DNA of 64,000 bases from Eublepharis macularius (Eukaryota > Chordata > Lepidosauria > Squamata > Eublepharidae). The position numbers were made by a program, and so were the translations under genes. Under the pieces are notes generated by a model, which worked only from the letters and a program-made list of their open reading frames with translations, was not told where the DNA came from and searched no databases. The first letter of the stretch is position 1; every line of letters starts with the position of its first letter. The stretch lies in contig NC_072802.1 of the NCBI RefSeq assembly GCF_028583425.1, positions 13,215,926-13,279,925 of the forward strand, given 5' to 3'. Below are positions 48,851-59,929 of this stretch, one piece after another.

Positions 48851-49815
48851 CGTGGGGCTTGCTTTAGCTCGCTCCCACGAATCTGCTCTCTTCCTCAGCT
48901 CCGTGGCGTATAATTAAACGTTTTCCTTTTTTTTTAAATGTCCCAATCTTTGCCAAAATTAATTTTTTATATCCAAAATGTCGGGCGTCTTTTCTCTATG
49001 GTTTCTCTATGTTATTATAATCCAAGATGGCCTACTTCCTCTTCCGCTGAAGCCACGACCCTTCCACTTTCAAAGATAGCGATTCCCCACTTCCTGTCCT
49101 TTGGCAAGGGCCGCTTCCCTCCAGCCACTCTATTGTTGTTACGCACTTCCTGTCTCCCGTCTTCCCACAGCAGGTCTCGCGATGGTGTCTTTTTCCCACA
49201 GCTCCAAAACCACAGGTATTCAAAACAATAGTCCGATTTTTGTAATAACTTCTTTAAACTTAATCTCTTTTAAAATACAACTCCTGCCGAGTCTTCACCT
49301 CCTTTTCGCTAGTCTGTTGCAGTTTAAAAGTCTACTTTCTTTCCTCTCTGTTTTTGTCAATCTGTCCCGTTTCAAGAGATAGCGATCTTTACCTTCTCTC
49401 CAGCTTTCTCGGGTTGTAATCGCTGTTTCGATCTTAAATTCTCCTCTCGACTTCCCTCCCCGATCGAAGCTTGGGTATGTAGGTCTTATGCCAGCCGAAT
49501 TGGCCCCAAAATTGCCGCAGAGATTATAGCCGACCCGTCGCAAGGTGGGACCTCAAGGATCGGGGGGGAGACTCCTTGTGTAGAGCCCCCCCTCGTCCGA
49601 GATCTAACTCACCCTAGGGTCTTGAGCGTTCTTTGCCTGCTCCCCGCCTGAGAGCAGTCGGCCGCGGGTTATTTTCACCCCTCCGGCCGGTTAAAACGGC
49701 AATCCGGTCAGCTCCACAAATGGAGCTGCGTTAGACCTCCATGAATCCCAAACCGGAAGTCAATTTGTCCCTTTAATAGAGGCTTAATATGTAGAAATGG
49801 GCAGCTGAAGTTTTT

Positions 49816-51316
49816 ATTTTTCATAACTACAAAACACTACACCAGACTATCACAAGGAAAGGGGAGAGGGAAGGGACAAAGGGAGGTGGAAAAAGAAAAG
49901 GGGGGGGAATGAACTACAAACACTAAACACTACACTTCAATGTTTCCCTTCATACTGTCATAATACAAAAATAGCTCCATAGAATAATGATGGAGTGGTT
50001 AATCATACAGAGAATAAACATTTCAAATTCTGATTAAACTTTCCTCCCCCTTCTAGGTCCCGGACGCAATTCTCTCTGTGCAACTGCTGTTGCGATGCTC
50101 TCCTCCTCCTCCCCCCCCTCCGGCTCCTCCTTTTCTTCGTTCTTGGTGCAGCAGAGTTCTGGGTTTTTATTCTCAAAATCCTTTAGTTGATCTTCTGATA
50201 ATATCTTATAGGCCTGATCTTTATATCTGAACCATATTCCTTCCGGGAATAACCATTTGTACTTTATTCCATGGTCCCTCAGAAGAGCTGCAAACTTTTT
50301 ATATTTAAAACGCCGTTTCCGGACTAGAAATGGAACGTCCTTCAAAATCTTGACTTTCAAACCCATAAAGTCCAAATCCGCATTGTATGAGTTATATAGG
50401 ATGGTGTCCCGAATCTTTTTAGATGAAAAGTCAATAATGATCTCACGAGGCAACTGTCGCTTTGTTGCATATTTTGAAGAAGCCCGACGGACCTCCAAAA
50501 TGGCGCTTTTAACCTCTTCTTTAGTCGTCCTCGCGGGTGTCGCCAGTAGTTCCGAGACCAAATCCCACAGATCCTCATTTTCCTCCTCTTTCACGTTTTG
50601 GAGACGCAAAATTGTCTGCGTTCGTTCCACCTGTAGCCCGATCAGCTGGTTCTCCACCAACTTCAGCTCCTTTTTTGTAGCCTTCACAAGTGACGCACTT
50701 TCCAGAGCAGACTTTTCTGCCCCCCCCGCTGCTGCCTTAATGGTTTTCACCTCGCTTTCAATTAAGCCCACCCTTTGATCAGTTTCGTTCAGCTTGTCAA
50801 CAAAGGGTTTTATAGCTTCCACCACCGCCCTGCGCACCAACTCTTCGAGCGACTCCCCCTTCTGCAAGGTAGCCGAGATTGACTTACCGAGAGCGGGACT
50901 TTGCTTCTTTGCTGCCATTTTGGGGGGGTGGGCGCCAACAAAATTCTGGAACTCAACGAAGGGGAAGAGCGAGTCTTCTTCAGATCAACCTCTCCTTCAC
51001 AAACGCTTGTAGAACAGAAGGGATTCGCTTGTTTACAGGCTTCCGCCTGTTTCTTTTACTTGCCGTTTCTCGTTGCCCGGCGGCACTCGAGGCGCCGCGC
51101 ACATCTGCCGGCCTCCATAGGGACAAACGGGCAATTCCCCCCCCCCGCATTGATTTCGGGGAGTTCTTCCCGCCGCGTCCCGGACCCTGGCTCCCTCCCT
51201 GGGAGTCCTGGGGGCTAATCCTTGCGGATCAGCCGCCCGGTCAGGGTGCCCGGTCGTTTCCTCCCGGACCAGCCGAGAGGAGCGTCCGGCATGGCTGAGA
51301 AAACGAAACCGAATCC
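49816..51316 (-). mobile_element. ORF1-only L1-type element (half-LINE, HAL1-like)
   Basis: About 1501 bp between perfect 17-bp duplications GGGCAGCTGAAGTTTTT (49799-49815 and 51317-51333). On the - strand: a CpG-rich 5'UTR of about 400 bp, a single ORF1, a 3' tail of about 220 bp ending near TTATGAAAAAT, and almost no poly-A. No ORF2. Mammalian HAL1 has the same plan; this one belongs to a different ORF1 lineage from the neighbouring LINE. Confidence 0.87.
50034..50918 (-). CDS. ORF1 protein of the half-LINE
   Basis: 294 residues, uninterrupted. It starts MAAKKQSPALGKSISATL and has a coiled-coil region (about residues 25-100), then ILRLQNVKEEENEDLWDLVS (RRM start), KRQLPREIIIDFSSKKIRD, and a C-terminal domain with KYKWLFPEGIWFRYKDQ. 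A glutamate-rich tail (KNEEKEEPEGGEEEE) is followed by an Arg-rich end. The layout is that of L1 ORF1p. Confidence 0.85.
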   Translation of the reverse strand: MAAKKQSPALGKSISATLQKGESLEELVRRAVVEAIKPFVDKLNETDQRVGLIESEVKTIKAAAGGAEKSALESASLVKATKKELKLVENQLIGLQVERTQTILRLQNVKEEENEDLWDLVSELLATPARTTKEEVKSAILEVRRASSKYATKRQLPREIIIDFSSKKIRDTILYNSYNADLDFMGLKVKILKDVPFLVRKRRFKYKKFAALLRDHGIKYKWLFPEGIWFRYKDQAYKILSEDQLKDFENKNPELCCTKNEEKEEPEGGEEEESIATAVAQRELRPGPRRGRKV

Positions 51317-51534
51317 GGGCAGCTGAAGTTTTTCATGGCATGGGACATCACCTGGTAAATAACACCCCATTAAGCCTCTATTAAAGGGACAAGAGATTTT
51401 TCCTTCAGGCATTTGCCAACCCCATGTGGATGCCTCATGCTGTGTTCATATGTGGCCATTGCAACATTAGAAAGATCTCAGACTTTCACCTTTTCCCAAC
51501 CACTTGCTTTCTGGTGCCTTGAATGAAATCCTGC

Positions 51535-51700
51535 TTTCAAGTCATAGTTGATTAATGGCGACCCCTGCTGGGGTTGTCATGGCAAGATATTATCAGAGGT
51601 GGTTTGCCATTGCCTGCCTCTGCAAACCTGGTCTTCATTGGAGGTCTCCATCCAATTACTAACCCAGATCGACCCTGCTTAGTGCCTGGTACATTACCGA
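51535..51700 (-). repeat. 5S rRNA-derived SINE
   Basis: The body GGTTTGCCATTGCCTGCCTC to CTTCATTGGAGGTCTCCATC and a 5S-like head (CCCAGATCGACCCTGCTTAG) correspond to the copies at 24375 and 61100, in the same orientation. Confidence 0.72.
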
Positions 51701-53395
51701 ACAGAAAAATTGCTGGCCCTGAAACAAGTACCTCACGGGGAAGCCAGTGATGAAAACTAGCTAGATGTCGCCTTTGCTTACATTCAACAGCATGCACCAC
51801 AACCTCCTCCCTACCCCTGGTTCCTAGTACCTCCCTAAACCAGGTCCAAGGGACCAAACCTTGTCACCAAACTTTCCCCCCAAGGAAACGGAGGCCATTC
51901 CTGTACTGGGCCCTGAAGTGTGGCCGTGGAAGGAAGCACTCTCTTTCAGACCTTATTCCGTATTCATTAGAACCAAGGAAGTCAGTTCTTGAGATGTACA
52001 TTTGTTTATACACAGCAGGGATCTCTAATGGCAGCCTTTGGGTATATAGTACGACAGGCTCCCTGACCTTTGTATCACTCCACCTCAAATTCCTGTCGTT
52101 CCGGAGTTGCAAGAATGTGTCAGCTATAGATAAACAGCCTCTCTCAACTGCAAAAGGAAAAAGGGTTGTGGTTCCTAAGGCTGCCTTCATCCCCAGTGTT
52201 GCACCCACAGCTCAGATGAAAGGAGGGGCCATGACTCCTAAACTCACTGAGAGCTGAATCCACAGGCCTGTCGTGAAGAAGCCTGCCAGCTTGGAAAGAT
52301 GTGAGAGCGCCCCAGATTTCCACGTCGGCCGAGTGGACAACAGAAGCAAGGCTGGATGCTTCAGAGGTGGCTGTTGTGGAAATAAAGGCTCTCCGGAGAG
52401 CAGAATGCCTTGCGGGATCGGGGAAGGGGGTAGGGAATGCAGGGGCTGCCGGGAGTCATTTAAACTGTCTCAGCTGGAGGCGGAGGAGAAGCCTGGGCTG
52501 ACTCCTCTCACAACCAGTTTCTTTAAGAAGACATAATTTTATTATAAAGAAAAGCAGTGCCACGAGGCCCCAGTTTGCAGCAGGAAAGTATAGCAGACGT
52601 AACGCTTAACCACTTCCCCACCCGCCATTGTCCCTCTGCAAGTCCTGCAGCTGCAGCATTTACTCAAATGCAAAACTGTTTTTTTCCCACACAAAAAAGA
52701 GATGGTCATCTTATATCCACATACATTACAGTATGTCCAGTTATACATGCACAGTTCTATATGCGTGATATTTTAAAGGGATCGTCTTAAATTCAGGGTC
52801 ATCTTCTTTTGAGTAAATGTAATACTTTCCCTTTTTGATGCAGCACACAATAAACAGGTTTTGGCGGGGGGGGGAAGCTTCGGGGGGGGCGTTGTGCAGG
52901 GGAAACGGAGGGAAGGCTAAGAGACCCCAACCTCTTCTGCCCCCTGCTTCTCTGCTGGAGATCAGAGCACATGCAGCCAACCACCACTCAGGATCAGAGA
53001 AATGGCAGCAGGAGTGTCAAGCAGGTTGCTGAACTCTTAATTTCAGCCTCAGAAGTGAAAGCGTGTGTCCATCCCCAGGCAGTGCAGGTTTTTCCATTCA
53101 CACTGGGAGCCAATTTAACACAGCATCCATTTCAGTATCACATGGGAAAGCGCCCTGGAAAGCAGTTGGCATTTGCTCTGCGTGGCGCCGCTGCTTCACT
53201 AACCCCTACGCAGAAGGGGTGATAAGTATGTAGGCCGTCAGCATCCTGCAAACTGGCTCCTGCTCTGGATGCGACGGGACGAGGGAGGGCCCCCCAGGGG
53301 TTGCAGGGCCTTCCATTCCTATTGCAGATTTAAGAGACACCTGGCATCACGTCTTGTGACTTGCAGAGGCTTTGAGCAAAATGCTGTGATGTTGG
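51701..53395. other. intergenic, nothing recognised
   Basis: No exon or clear repeat recognised. Poly-G tracts lie near 52866 and 52882. Open frames here are short and without similarity. Confidence 0.45.
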
Positions 53396-53399
53396 AATG

Positions 53400-54125
53400 G
53401 CTTCCTCTTGGTGTTTAGTGCACTTACACTGCAAGGCTTTGGAGGCTACCAAGGTGGGTAAAGGTTCTGGAAATAAAATGTATTTGCATGATGTAAATAG
53501 GAGCAGTCCGTGTGATGCGGTGGCAAAAAAGGCAAACTCAGTCTTGGGTTGTATCAAAAGGGCCATTGCATCGAAATCACAGGTCATAGCCCCTCTCTAT
53601 ACTGCCTTGGTCAGGCCACACCTGGAGTACTGTGTGCACTTCTGGGGGCCTCACTTCAAAATGGATGTGGACAAAATCGAGAGCTTGCAGAGGAGAGCGA
53701 CGAGGATGATCAGGGGCCTGGAGACTCAGCCCTACGAGGAAAGGCTGAGGGCCTTGGGAATGTTTAGTTTGGAGAAGAGGAGGTTGAGGGGGGACATGAT
53801 TGCTCTCTTTTAAATATTTGAAAGGCTGTCATTTGGAGGAGGGCAAGGAGCTGTTCCAGTTGGCAGCAGAGGGTAGGACGCGAATCAATGGGCTAAAACT
53901 ACATGCACAAAGGTACCGACTGGATATTAGGAAAAACTTTTTCATGGTCAGAGTAGTTCAAAGGTGGAATCAGCTGCCCAGGGAGGTGGTGAGCTCCCCC
54001 TCACTGGCAGTTTTCAAGAAGAGGCTGGATGAATACTTGTCAGAGATGCTTTAGGCTGATCCTGCATTGGGCTAGTTGGACTAGAAGGTCTGTATGGCCC
54101 CTTCCAACTTTGTGATTCTATGATT
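53400..54125 (+). mobile_element. CR1 LINE 3' end (5'-truncated)
   Basis: Encodes the C-terminal end of a CR1 reverse transcriptase: VIAPLYTALVRPHLEYCVHF, WGPHFKMDVDKIESLQRRAT, then, after one frame slip near 53813, RTRINGLKLHAQRYRLDIRK and RWNQLPREVVSSPSLAVFKK. It ends with the CR1-type 3' terminus GTGATTCTATGATTTCTGA. 5' truncation is usual for CR1. Confidence 0.92.
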
Positions 54126-54532
54126 TCTGATATCTGTTTATTAAGTGTGGGTACTTCCTGCTTGTGGAGGAGTGATACAATCAAGTTACCAAGAATTAGT
54201 AAGAAAACGTAAAGCTAATTGGCACTCCAGGCTGCCTCCCTTGACCTTGCAGGCATCTAAAAGAGGGCAAGATGCTCCTTGTTGCTCCCTACCCCATCAT
54301 GCCTCGTCTTTCTCCACTCCACTGCCCCTCCTGCCTCTCTCTCACACAGGTACACCTGCTAAATCTACTGAGATCTCTGGGGCTGGTGGGGTAAACCTAG
54401 AAGGAGCCAGAGAGCCAATGCGCTGATCCCTCCAACATCTGTCCAGCTAGGAAATGATTGCTAGGTGGGGGTCTCTATAACATTGCAGGAGGGCTCTGGG
54501 GTGACGTCTTCTCTGGTGGAAGAGATGTCTGG

Positions 54533-54640
54533 GAGCCAAGCTACAAGTGATGAACGACACTTGAACGGCAAGTGAACAGACTCACGTGTACTCCTCCTTG
54601 TTCACTTGCGCTCCACTTGATCACTTGCCGTTCAAGTGTC
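54533..54640. mobile_element. half copy of the GAGCCAAGCTACAAGTG foldback MITE
   Basis: GAGCCAAGCTACAAGTGATG, CACTTGAACGGCAAGTGAAC and CTCACGTGTACTCCTCCTTG match the left arm of the 44057 element; the right arm is shortened to CACTTGCCGTTCAAGTGTC. Confidence 0.75.
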
Positions 54641-56019
54641 CCTGGAAGAGCCAAAGAGGCATGGCTCTCTGAGGCACACCTGGTCCTTTCAATGATGCTC
54701 TCTGGAGAAAACTGCAAAGGCCTCTGTGATACCATAGAAGTTGGAGGGGGGGGGATATCTACCATTCCCTGGTGGGAGTGGAGGGGCCAAGCAAGCAGTG
54801 GACTTTCTGCCAAGATGTGGGCTTTGAGGAGACAACTTTCTCTAAAACCTTTGCTTCCCACTCCAGGATAGTACAAGTTCACCCGAAGAGGAATGTTGGT
54901 CTCATCTCCCGGGGTGGGTCAGAAGGCATTTTGCAGTGGTTTTGTAGCCTAGGCCTGTGAGAGGTGCTGCTAATGCAAAGCGGGTTGCGTGTTCCATTTT
55001 TATTTTTAGAAATTGAAACCTGTGCAATATTGTAATGATGTTTGAATGCGGGGGAGAGGGAGAGATAATTTTGAAGTCCACTAATTAACTGGTAACATTT
55101 TGACATCCAAAAATGATCATTAAATATTTCCTTTCTAGTTCTTGCTTCATTTCTCATCCACCAAATCTGTCATAAATAAACCAAATCCAGTTTTTATTCA
55201 TGCTAATTTAAAATACTATTTCCTCCCTTTGATTTTTAGTGGAAGTTTCTTCTGATGCTTCTGCTCACCCTTAAGATATGTAGCTTCCTCCACCGAGGGA
55301 GGAATCTTAACGCAGCAGCGCCAGCGGGCCAGCGTGCTCCTGTAGGTACCAGAGAATCTTGAGACTGGCAGCCCGGGTGGATGCAGCTGTCCAGCGTCTC
55401 TGAAACCGCTCAGTTACTGTGATCATGGGTGATGCATGAAAAAGCTAAGGAGAAAGCTTTAATGCTGTGAGTGAAGGTCAGCAGAGTGACTCAGTTGTGC
55501 ACACTTGAATTGCATACTCGAACATCTACAATCAGGCACTAACTCACAAAGCTCAATCCCAATTTCACATGCTGTTCGCTGGGGGTCTGGAGTTCCCCCA
55601 TAGCCACTGCCCATCAACTCTGTACTGCCACGGAAGTCAGGATAGCTAAAAACCAGACCCCCCCCCACACACACACACATGAATGAAAGAGCAGCAGCCA
55701 TGGAGATGGTTTTCATACCCACTTCCCTGCATGGATTTTCCACAACCCTCCAAAAGTCAAGTACGAGTTCAGAACACAGGGCCCTACAGGAAGTTTCACA
55801 GGCCAGGAAGTGATGAGCTGCTGCACATAAATCAGTATTTGATGCCAGATGCCACTGGAGCAATTTTAAGTGACCTCCGTCTACTGGCTAGAACAAAGGT
55901 GTGCTCCAAAACGGAAGTAATAAGATGCTCAGCTGTGGGCGAGCAAAATTATTGAGCAACAACATTAAGATCACCCATTACTGGAAATGCAGAATAAGCA
56001 GAATCCTTGACCACTCCTT
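54641..56019. other. intergenic, nothing recognised
   Basis: No gene recognised on either strand. A (CA)n run lies at about 55664-55678. Confidence 0.45.
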
Positions 56020-56115
56020 ATGTAGGACAGGTAAGCTGCCTCATACTGAGTTAGGCCACTGGTCCATCTAGCACAGTACTGTCTTCTTGGATTGACAACA
56101 GCAGAGAAGGGCCTT
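56020..56115 (+). repeat. SINE fragment (CTGCCTCATACTGAGT family)
   Basis: GCTGCCTCATACTGAGTTAG and CCACTGGTCCATCTAGCACA match the start of a SINE body I recall as common in squamates. The 3' part is missing. Confidence 0.5.
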
Positions 56116-56348
56116 CCTCAAATGCCAAGCTTTCAGAATTGCATGACTTCCATATGCCATTGTCTCTAATAACCATCTTTAGTAAAAATGAAGACTGCTT
56201 TGTGCTATCCTGCCATCCTTAAAAGGACAAGAAGCAGCTAGGCGCCCCTTTACTATGGTTGGATGCAGCTCCAGTTGAGAGCTCACCTTTCTGAACCTAC
56301 CAAGAGTCACTAACAGGCAGGAAGTGACTAGGGTCCTTTCAGCATGCT

Positions 56349-56604
56349 TTTATAAGGACAGCCCATTCACGGAATGCTGGTGGTTTCCCCCCAAGATTCC
56401 AGACGTCTCCATTTGCAAAATGGTTGCGGGCTGTTTGGCTTCCGGGTTTTTTGGCACCTTTTCTGGGATGGCGGAAAGTGCGTTCCAGAAAAGACGCCCA
56501 AAAAACAGAAGCCAAACAGCACGCAACCATTTTGCAAATGGAGACGTCTGGATTCCTGGGGGAAAGCCACCAGTGTTCCATGAGTTGGCCATCCCTATAA
56601 GGAA
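56349..56604. mobile_element. long foldback (hairpin) element
   Basis: Arms of about 110 bp: CCAGACGTCTCCATTTGCAA and AATGGTTGCGGGCTGTTTGG on the left pair with CCAAACAGCACGCAACCATT and TTGCAAATGGAGACGTCTGG on the right. The outer ends TTATAAGGACAGCCC and CCCTATAAGGA also pair. The loop is near 56465-56485. MITE-like; class not resolved. Confidence 0.8.
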
Positions 56605-57279
56605 AACTCCAATTGAATTACTATATTATTGTCTTTGTGCCACTTTGGAAGCTAAACACAGGATAAAATAGGATGTAAAGAGATGAATTTTAGCTCTGTA
56701 TAAAAAGAGCCACTCCCAGGAAAGGCAGTATATTTGCAACTGTTTGCTGCAACATTGAGGCCCAGCAAGACACACACACACACCTTGACAGCAATCTGAG
56801 ATGTCCCCAGAGAGGTACTATCCCATCTTTGTGACCTAGACCATGCGGCAGACTCTACAGTACAGCTTAATGTACTCCGGCGGTCTCCGTAATGGATGCT
56901 GGTGTAATGTTAACATAGATTAATTAGGTCCTTGCCATAAGGAGAAACACGCAAAATCGTTTCAGGACCATAAAACGCAAGCTGCTCCATTCCTACTCAT
57001 TACACAGATTACAACACATTGATTGAAAAGCAGTCAAATTTTATTGGCAAAAACAATGCACTTATTTTTATCTATTAAGCTGCTTGTTAAATTATATGGC
57101 AAGCAACACACATCATCTTGTTCTTTGCTTCCCTTATCCTGGTAGTTGACTCTTCTATAAAGTAGGAATGTCTGCTTTTCCCCTTAGGACCTGCAGGGAT
57201 AAATTGATGAAATGAGATTGTTAAACTTGTGCCAGGGTGTACCACTTCAGACAGGGGCTCATGTGGTTTCTTTATAAGG
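56605..57279. other. intergenic, nothing recognised
   Basis: No gene or repeat family recognised. A short (CA)n run near 56770. Confidence 0.45.
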
Positions 57280-57440
57280 TTACCAACCTCCAGGTGGTGT
57301 CTGGAGATCACCTGGAATTACAGCTGTTCTGCAAGTGACAGATATCTCCCTTGGCGAAAATGGCTGCCTTAGAAGGTGGACTCTATGGCATTATACCCAG
57401 CCGAGGTCCCTCCCCTCCCCAAATCCTGCCCTTCTCAGCT
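57280..57440. repeat. GGTTGCCAACCTCCAGG family repeat, copy 3
   Basis: GGTTACCAACCTCCAGGTGG, GGAATTACAGCTGTTCTGCA, GGACTCTATGGCATTATACC; same order as the copies at 41885 and 45145. Confidence 0.72.
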
Positions 57441-57544
57441 CCCCCCCACCCACGCTGTTTCTTTATAATTTTTTTTACATAGAAAAGTAGCATATAATCA
57501 GGAAGGCTAGGCAAGAACACCATGGCATCTAGCTGTTTTGCATG

Positions 57545-57635
57545 GAGAAGTATAGGGTCGGAAGGGACCTCTAGGATCATCTAGTCCAACCCCCTGCACA
57601 ATGCAGGAAATTCACAAATATGCCCCCCTCCCCCC
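57545..57635. repeat. CR1-like 3' fragment
   Basis: GGTCGGAAGGGACCTCTAGG, ATCATCTAGTCCAACCCCCT and GCACAATGCAGGAA are characteristic of CR1-type 3' regions. Confidence 0.55.
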
Positions 57636-57939
57636 GGACACACATTAAACACACATGTCATTCCACCCTGCAGTGTGAACTTTTATATTAGAGAGAGAGA
57701 AAATGCTCACACATGCCCTCAGTTTTCTGTTTAACACAGGCAATCATAGCTATTTTTACGGCTTTAATATTTTGCATTCTTCTATTTTGTAGTAATTTCT
57801 GATTGTGATGAGCCAGCTTGAGTGTAGGAGAAGGAGGAATCTATACATTAACAAATAAATGTAGATAAGGCATCACGTATGCAAGTGACAGCAAGCCTGC
57901 TTTATATTTGCATAATTTTAAAGCTTATTTGGTATTATT

Positions 57940-57985
57940 TCAGTGCAATCCTAAACAGAGTTACTCCAGTCTAAGCCCTTTTTTT
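57940..57985. repeat. fragment of the GCAATCCTA palindromic repeat
   Basis: AGTGCAATCCTAAACAGAGT followed by TACTCCAGTCTAAGCCC matches one arm of the repeat at 37434-37545. Confidence 0.6.
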
Positions 57986-59167
57986 TTATTTAATCTGCCG
58001 CCCCCCCCCCGCCCCCCAATTCTCTCTTATTAGCCAATAAGCTCTTTCTGCTCATTCTGATTGGGTAAGGCTCTTTGTACTTCATACTAATACTTTGCAC
58101 CGGGAAGAGAAAGGACATCATATTTCAGTATTTTTGCTGCCTTTTGCCATGTTTTGATGTTTTATGCTCATTGCCTTTTAATGCTGTACAAATTCTGATT
58201 TCCTCAGAATTTTTCACACGTGGCTTAGCCTGCCTAGCTTTGGTTCATGCATACGTGACAAGATGCTCAGATGATCGTGAGGTTCTTTTGCCTTTTTAAT
58301 AGAGGATTGTAATACGGATTGTAATATGGCATTCTTGTGGCCTGTCAGATAGTAGCAGCTAATAAGGTTTTCTGGGTTGGACACTGTAGGGGTCAGAGAG
58401 ATGGGGTAAGACGGGCGAGACCAAAGCTGGAAATAGCTGTCCACACTCAGCCCCCCTCAACACGCCAGCCTCCTCTCCATCCTCCATCCGTCCCACTGTT
58501 TTATCATGTTCCTTCATCTTTGGAGAGTTTTAAAAGTTGCACATCTTTCTACGTAGGAGAGGGAAGCAACTGCAGCTTATCTAGTACTATGTCGGGAGCG
58601 GGGGAAACTTTGGCTGAACAACTTAGTTATTTTGTCTTGTGATTTGTCCTGAAACAATGTTCTGCGTACATTTCATTAAGCCAGAAAGCTTTTGGACTCG
58701 AACAAAGCCAAAAGTGAAACAGTCTGGCAGGAATCTTAGCCAAAACAGGAGCAAAGCTACTGGAAGAGACAAATCTTGTCTGAAATGGAGAAGGCACCAC
58801 CAAGGAATATGTGATGCAAGGTGAGCAGTGTTTTCCCTAAACAGTGACTTAGAAATGTTTCCATTTGCAAATTTCAAAAATATTTTTGTATTCCCCAGAC
58901 AGATAAAGCTCCAACACAGGTGAAGATGTAACATCTGAGATACTTTGATCTTAATATACTTCCAAAATGCAGGGATTCTCCATGAACCTCTCATTGACAC
59001 TGAGAATGCAGAAGCAGTGGCGACTAAATATCCACAAGGCAGTTTCTCCCCTACTTTGCTTGCCCCACACCCCACCATGTCTTTTCCAGGCTTTAAAAAA
59101 AATTAATGGTTGCTATGGCAATTATCAACTACATTTGGTAATTGACATATTGCTATAGCTGAACTTA
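57986..59167. other. intergenic, nothing recognised
   Basis: No exon or repeat identified, apart from a poly-C tract near 58001. Confidence 0.45.
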
Positions 59168-59418
59168 ATAATCATAATAATAACATTAAATTTATATACC
59201 ACCCTTCAGGATGACTTAACACCCACTCAGAACACTTTACAAAGTATGTTATTATTATCCCCACAACAAAACACCCTTTGAGGTGGGTGGGGCTGAGAGA
59301 GCTAGAAGCTGTGACTGACCCAAGGTCACCCAGCTGGCTTGAAGTGGGGGAGCGGGGATTCAAACCCAGTTCTCCAGATTAGAGTCCTGCCACTCTTAAC
59401 CACTACACCAAACTTGGC
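59168..59418 (-). repeat. MIR-like tRNA-SINE
   Basis: Near full length: AATAATAATAACATTAAATT tail side, ACCACCCTTCAGGATGACTT, CAAGGTCACCCAGCTGGCTT, and a tRNA-like head at CTCTTAACCACTACACCAAA (reverse strand). Confidence 0.85.
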
Positions 59419-59929
59419 ATATCACTGTAGCCTAATGCTATAGCAACTTGTCCATTATTGTTTTTTAAAAGCCAAAAACTCCCACCTCCATGGGGAGGGG
59501 GCGGGCAATGGTAGTCACAAGGAGCCTGAATAAAAGTGCACCTTCCCATCTGCACAGCATGCAAACCTGGTTTGGCCATGATCCTTCCGAACAGATCATA
59601 TCAAACCAGGTTTGGGAAACATTGGAGCAAAGCGGGGGGAAACCTGGATAGTGGACAGTTAAGAGAGGACATGCGGTGAATGTTCTTAAAAGCTGTCACC
59701 AGTGGGTTATGGCCCTTCCCTCTCTCCTCTTCTTCATATAGTACACATTAGTCCATAGCTCCATTCAGTTGAACTACCAGGTCAACAACTGGGGCCTAAT
59801 CCTTTCTCAGCAGCTCGTCTGTCCTGCTTCCCATCTAAGTTTGAGGAGGCCCTCTCCAGTACCAAGTTCATGAAAGCTGCCTATGCTATGCTGAAGTGAC
59901 AGCAGGCACATGTGTCCTGGGCAGCACAA
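59419..59929. other. intergenic, nothing recognised
   Basis: No gene or repeat recognised. Confidence 0.4.

Larger units (their letters stand above)
46776..49761 (-). mobile_element. L1-type LINE with ORF1 and endonuclease-only ORF2
   Basis: About 2986 bp, flanked by the perfect 16-bp duplication AATTTGTCCCTTTAAT (46760-46775 and 49762-49777). On the - strand: GC-rich 5'UTR of about 0.9 kb, ORF1, a shortened ORF2, a 3'UTR of only about 50 bases containing CCAATAAAAAATTTTTC, and poly-A. The reverse-transcriptase part is absent, as from an internal deletion joining ORF2 to the 3'UTR. Full-length 5' and 3' ends with a clean duplication show that this shortened form itself was inserted by LINE-type target-primed transposition. 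Confidence 0.9.
46736..51430. repeat. older foldback repeat split by two LINE insertions
   Basis: With the two LINEs set aside, the left arm (GGGTTGCCAGCAGACCTGAA, then TTGTCCCTTTAATAGAGGCT) lies at 46736-46775 plus 49778-49815. It pairs with the right arm at about 51334-51430 (AGCCTCTATTAAAGGGACAA, then CCTTCAGGCATTTGCCAACC). It looks like a foldback or MITE-type element; no target duplication was identified. Confidence 0.65.
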
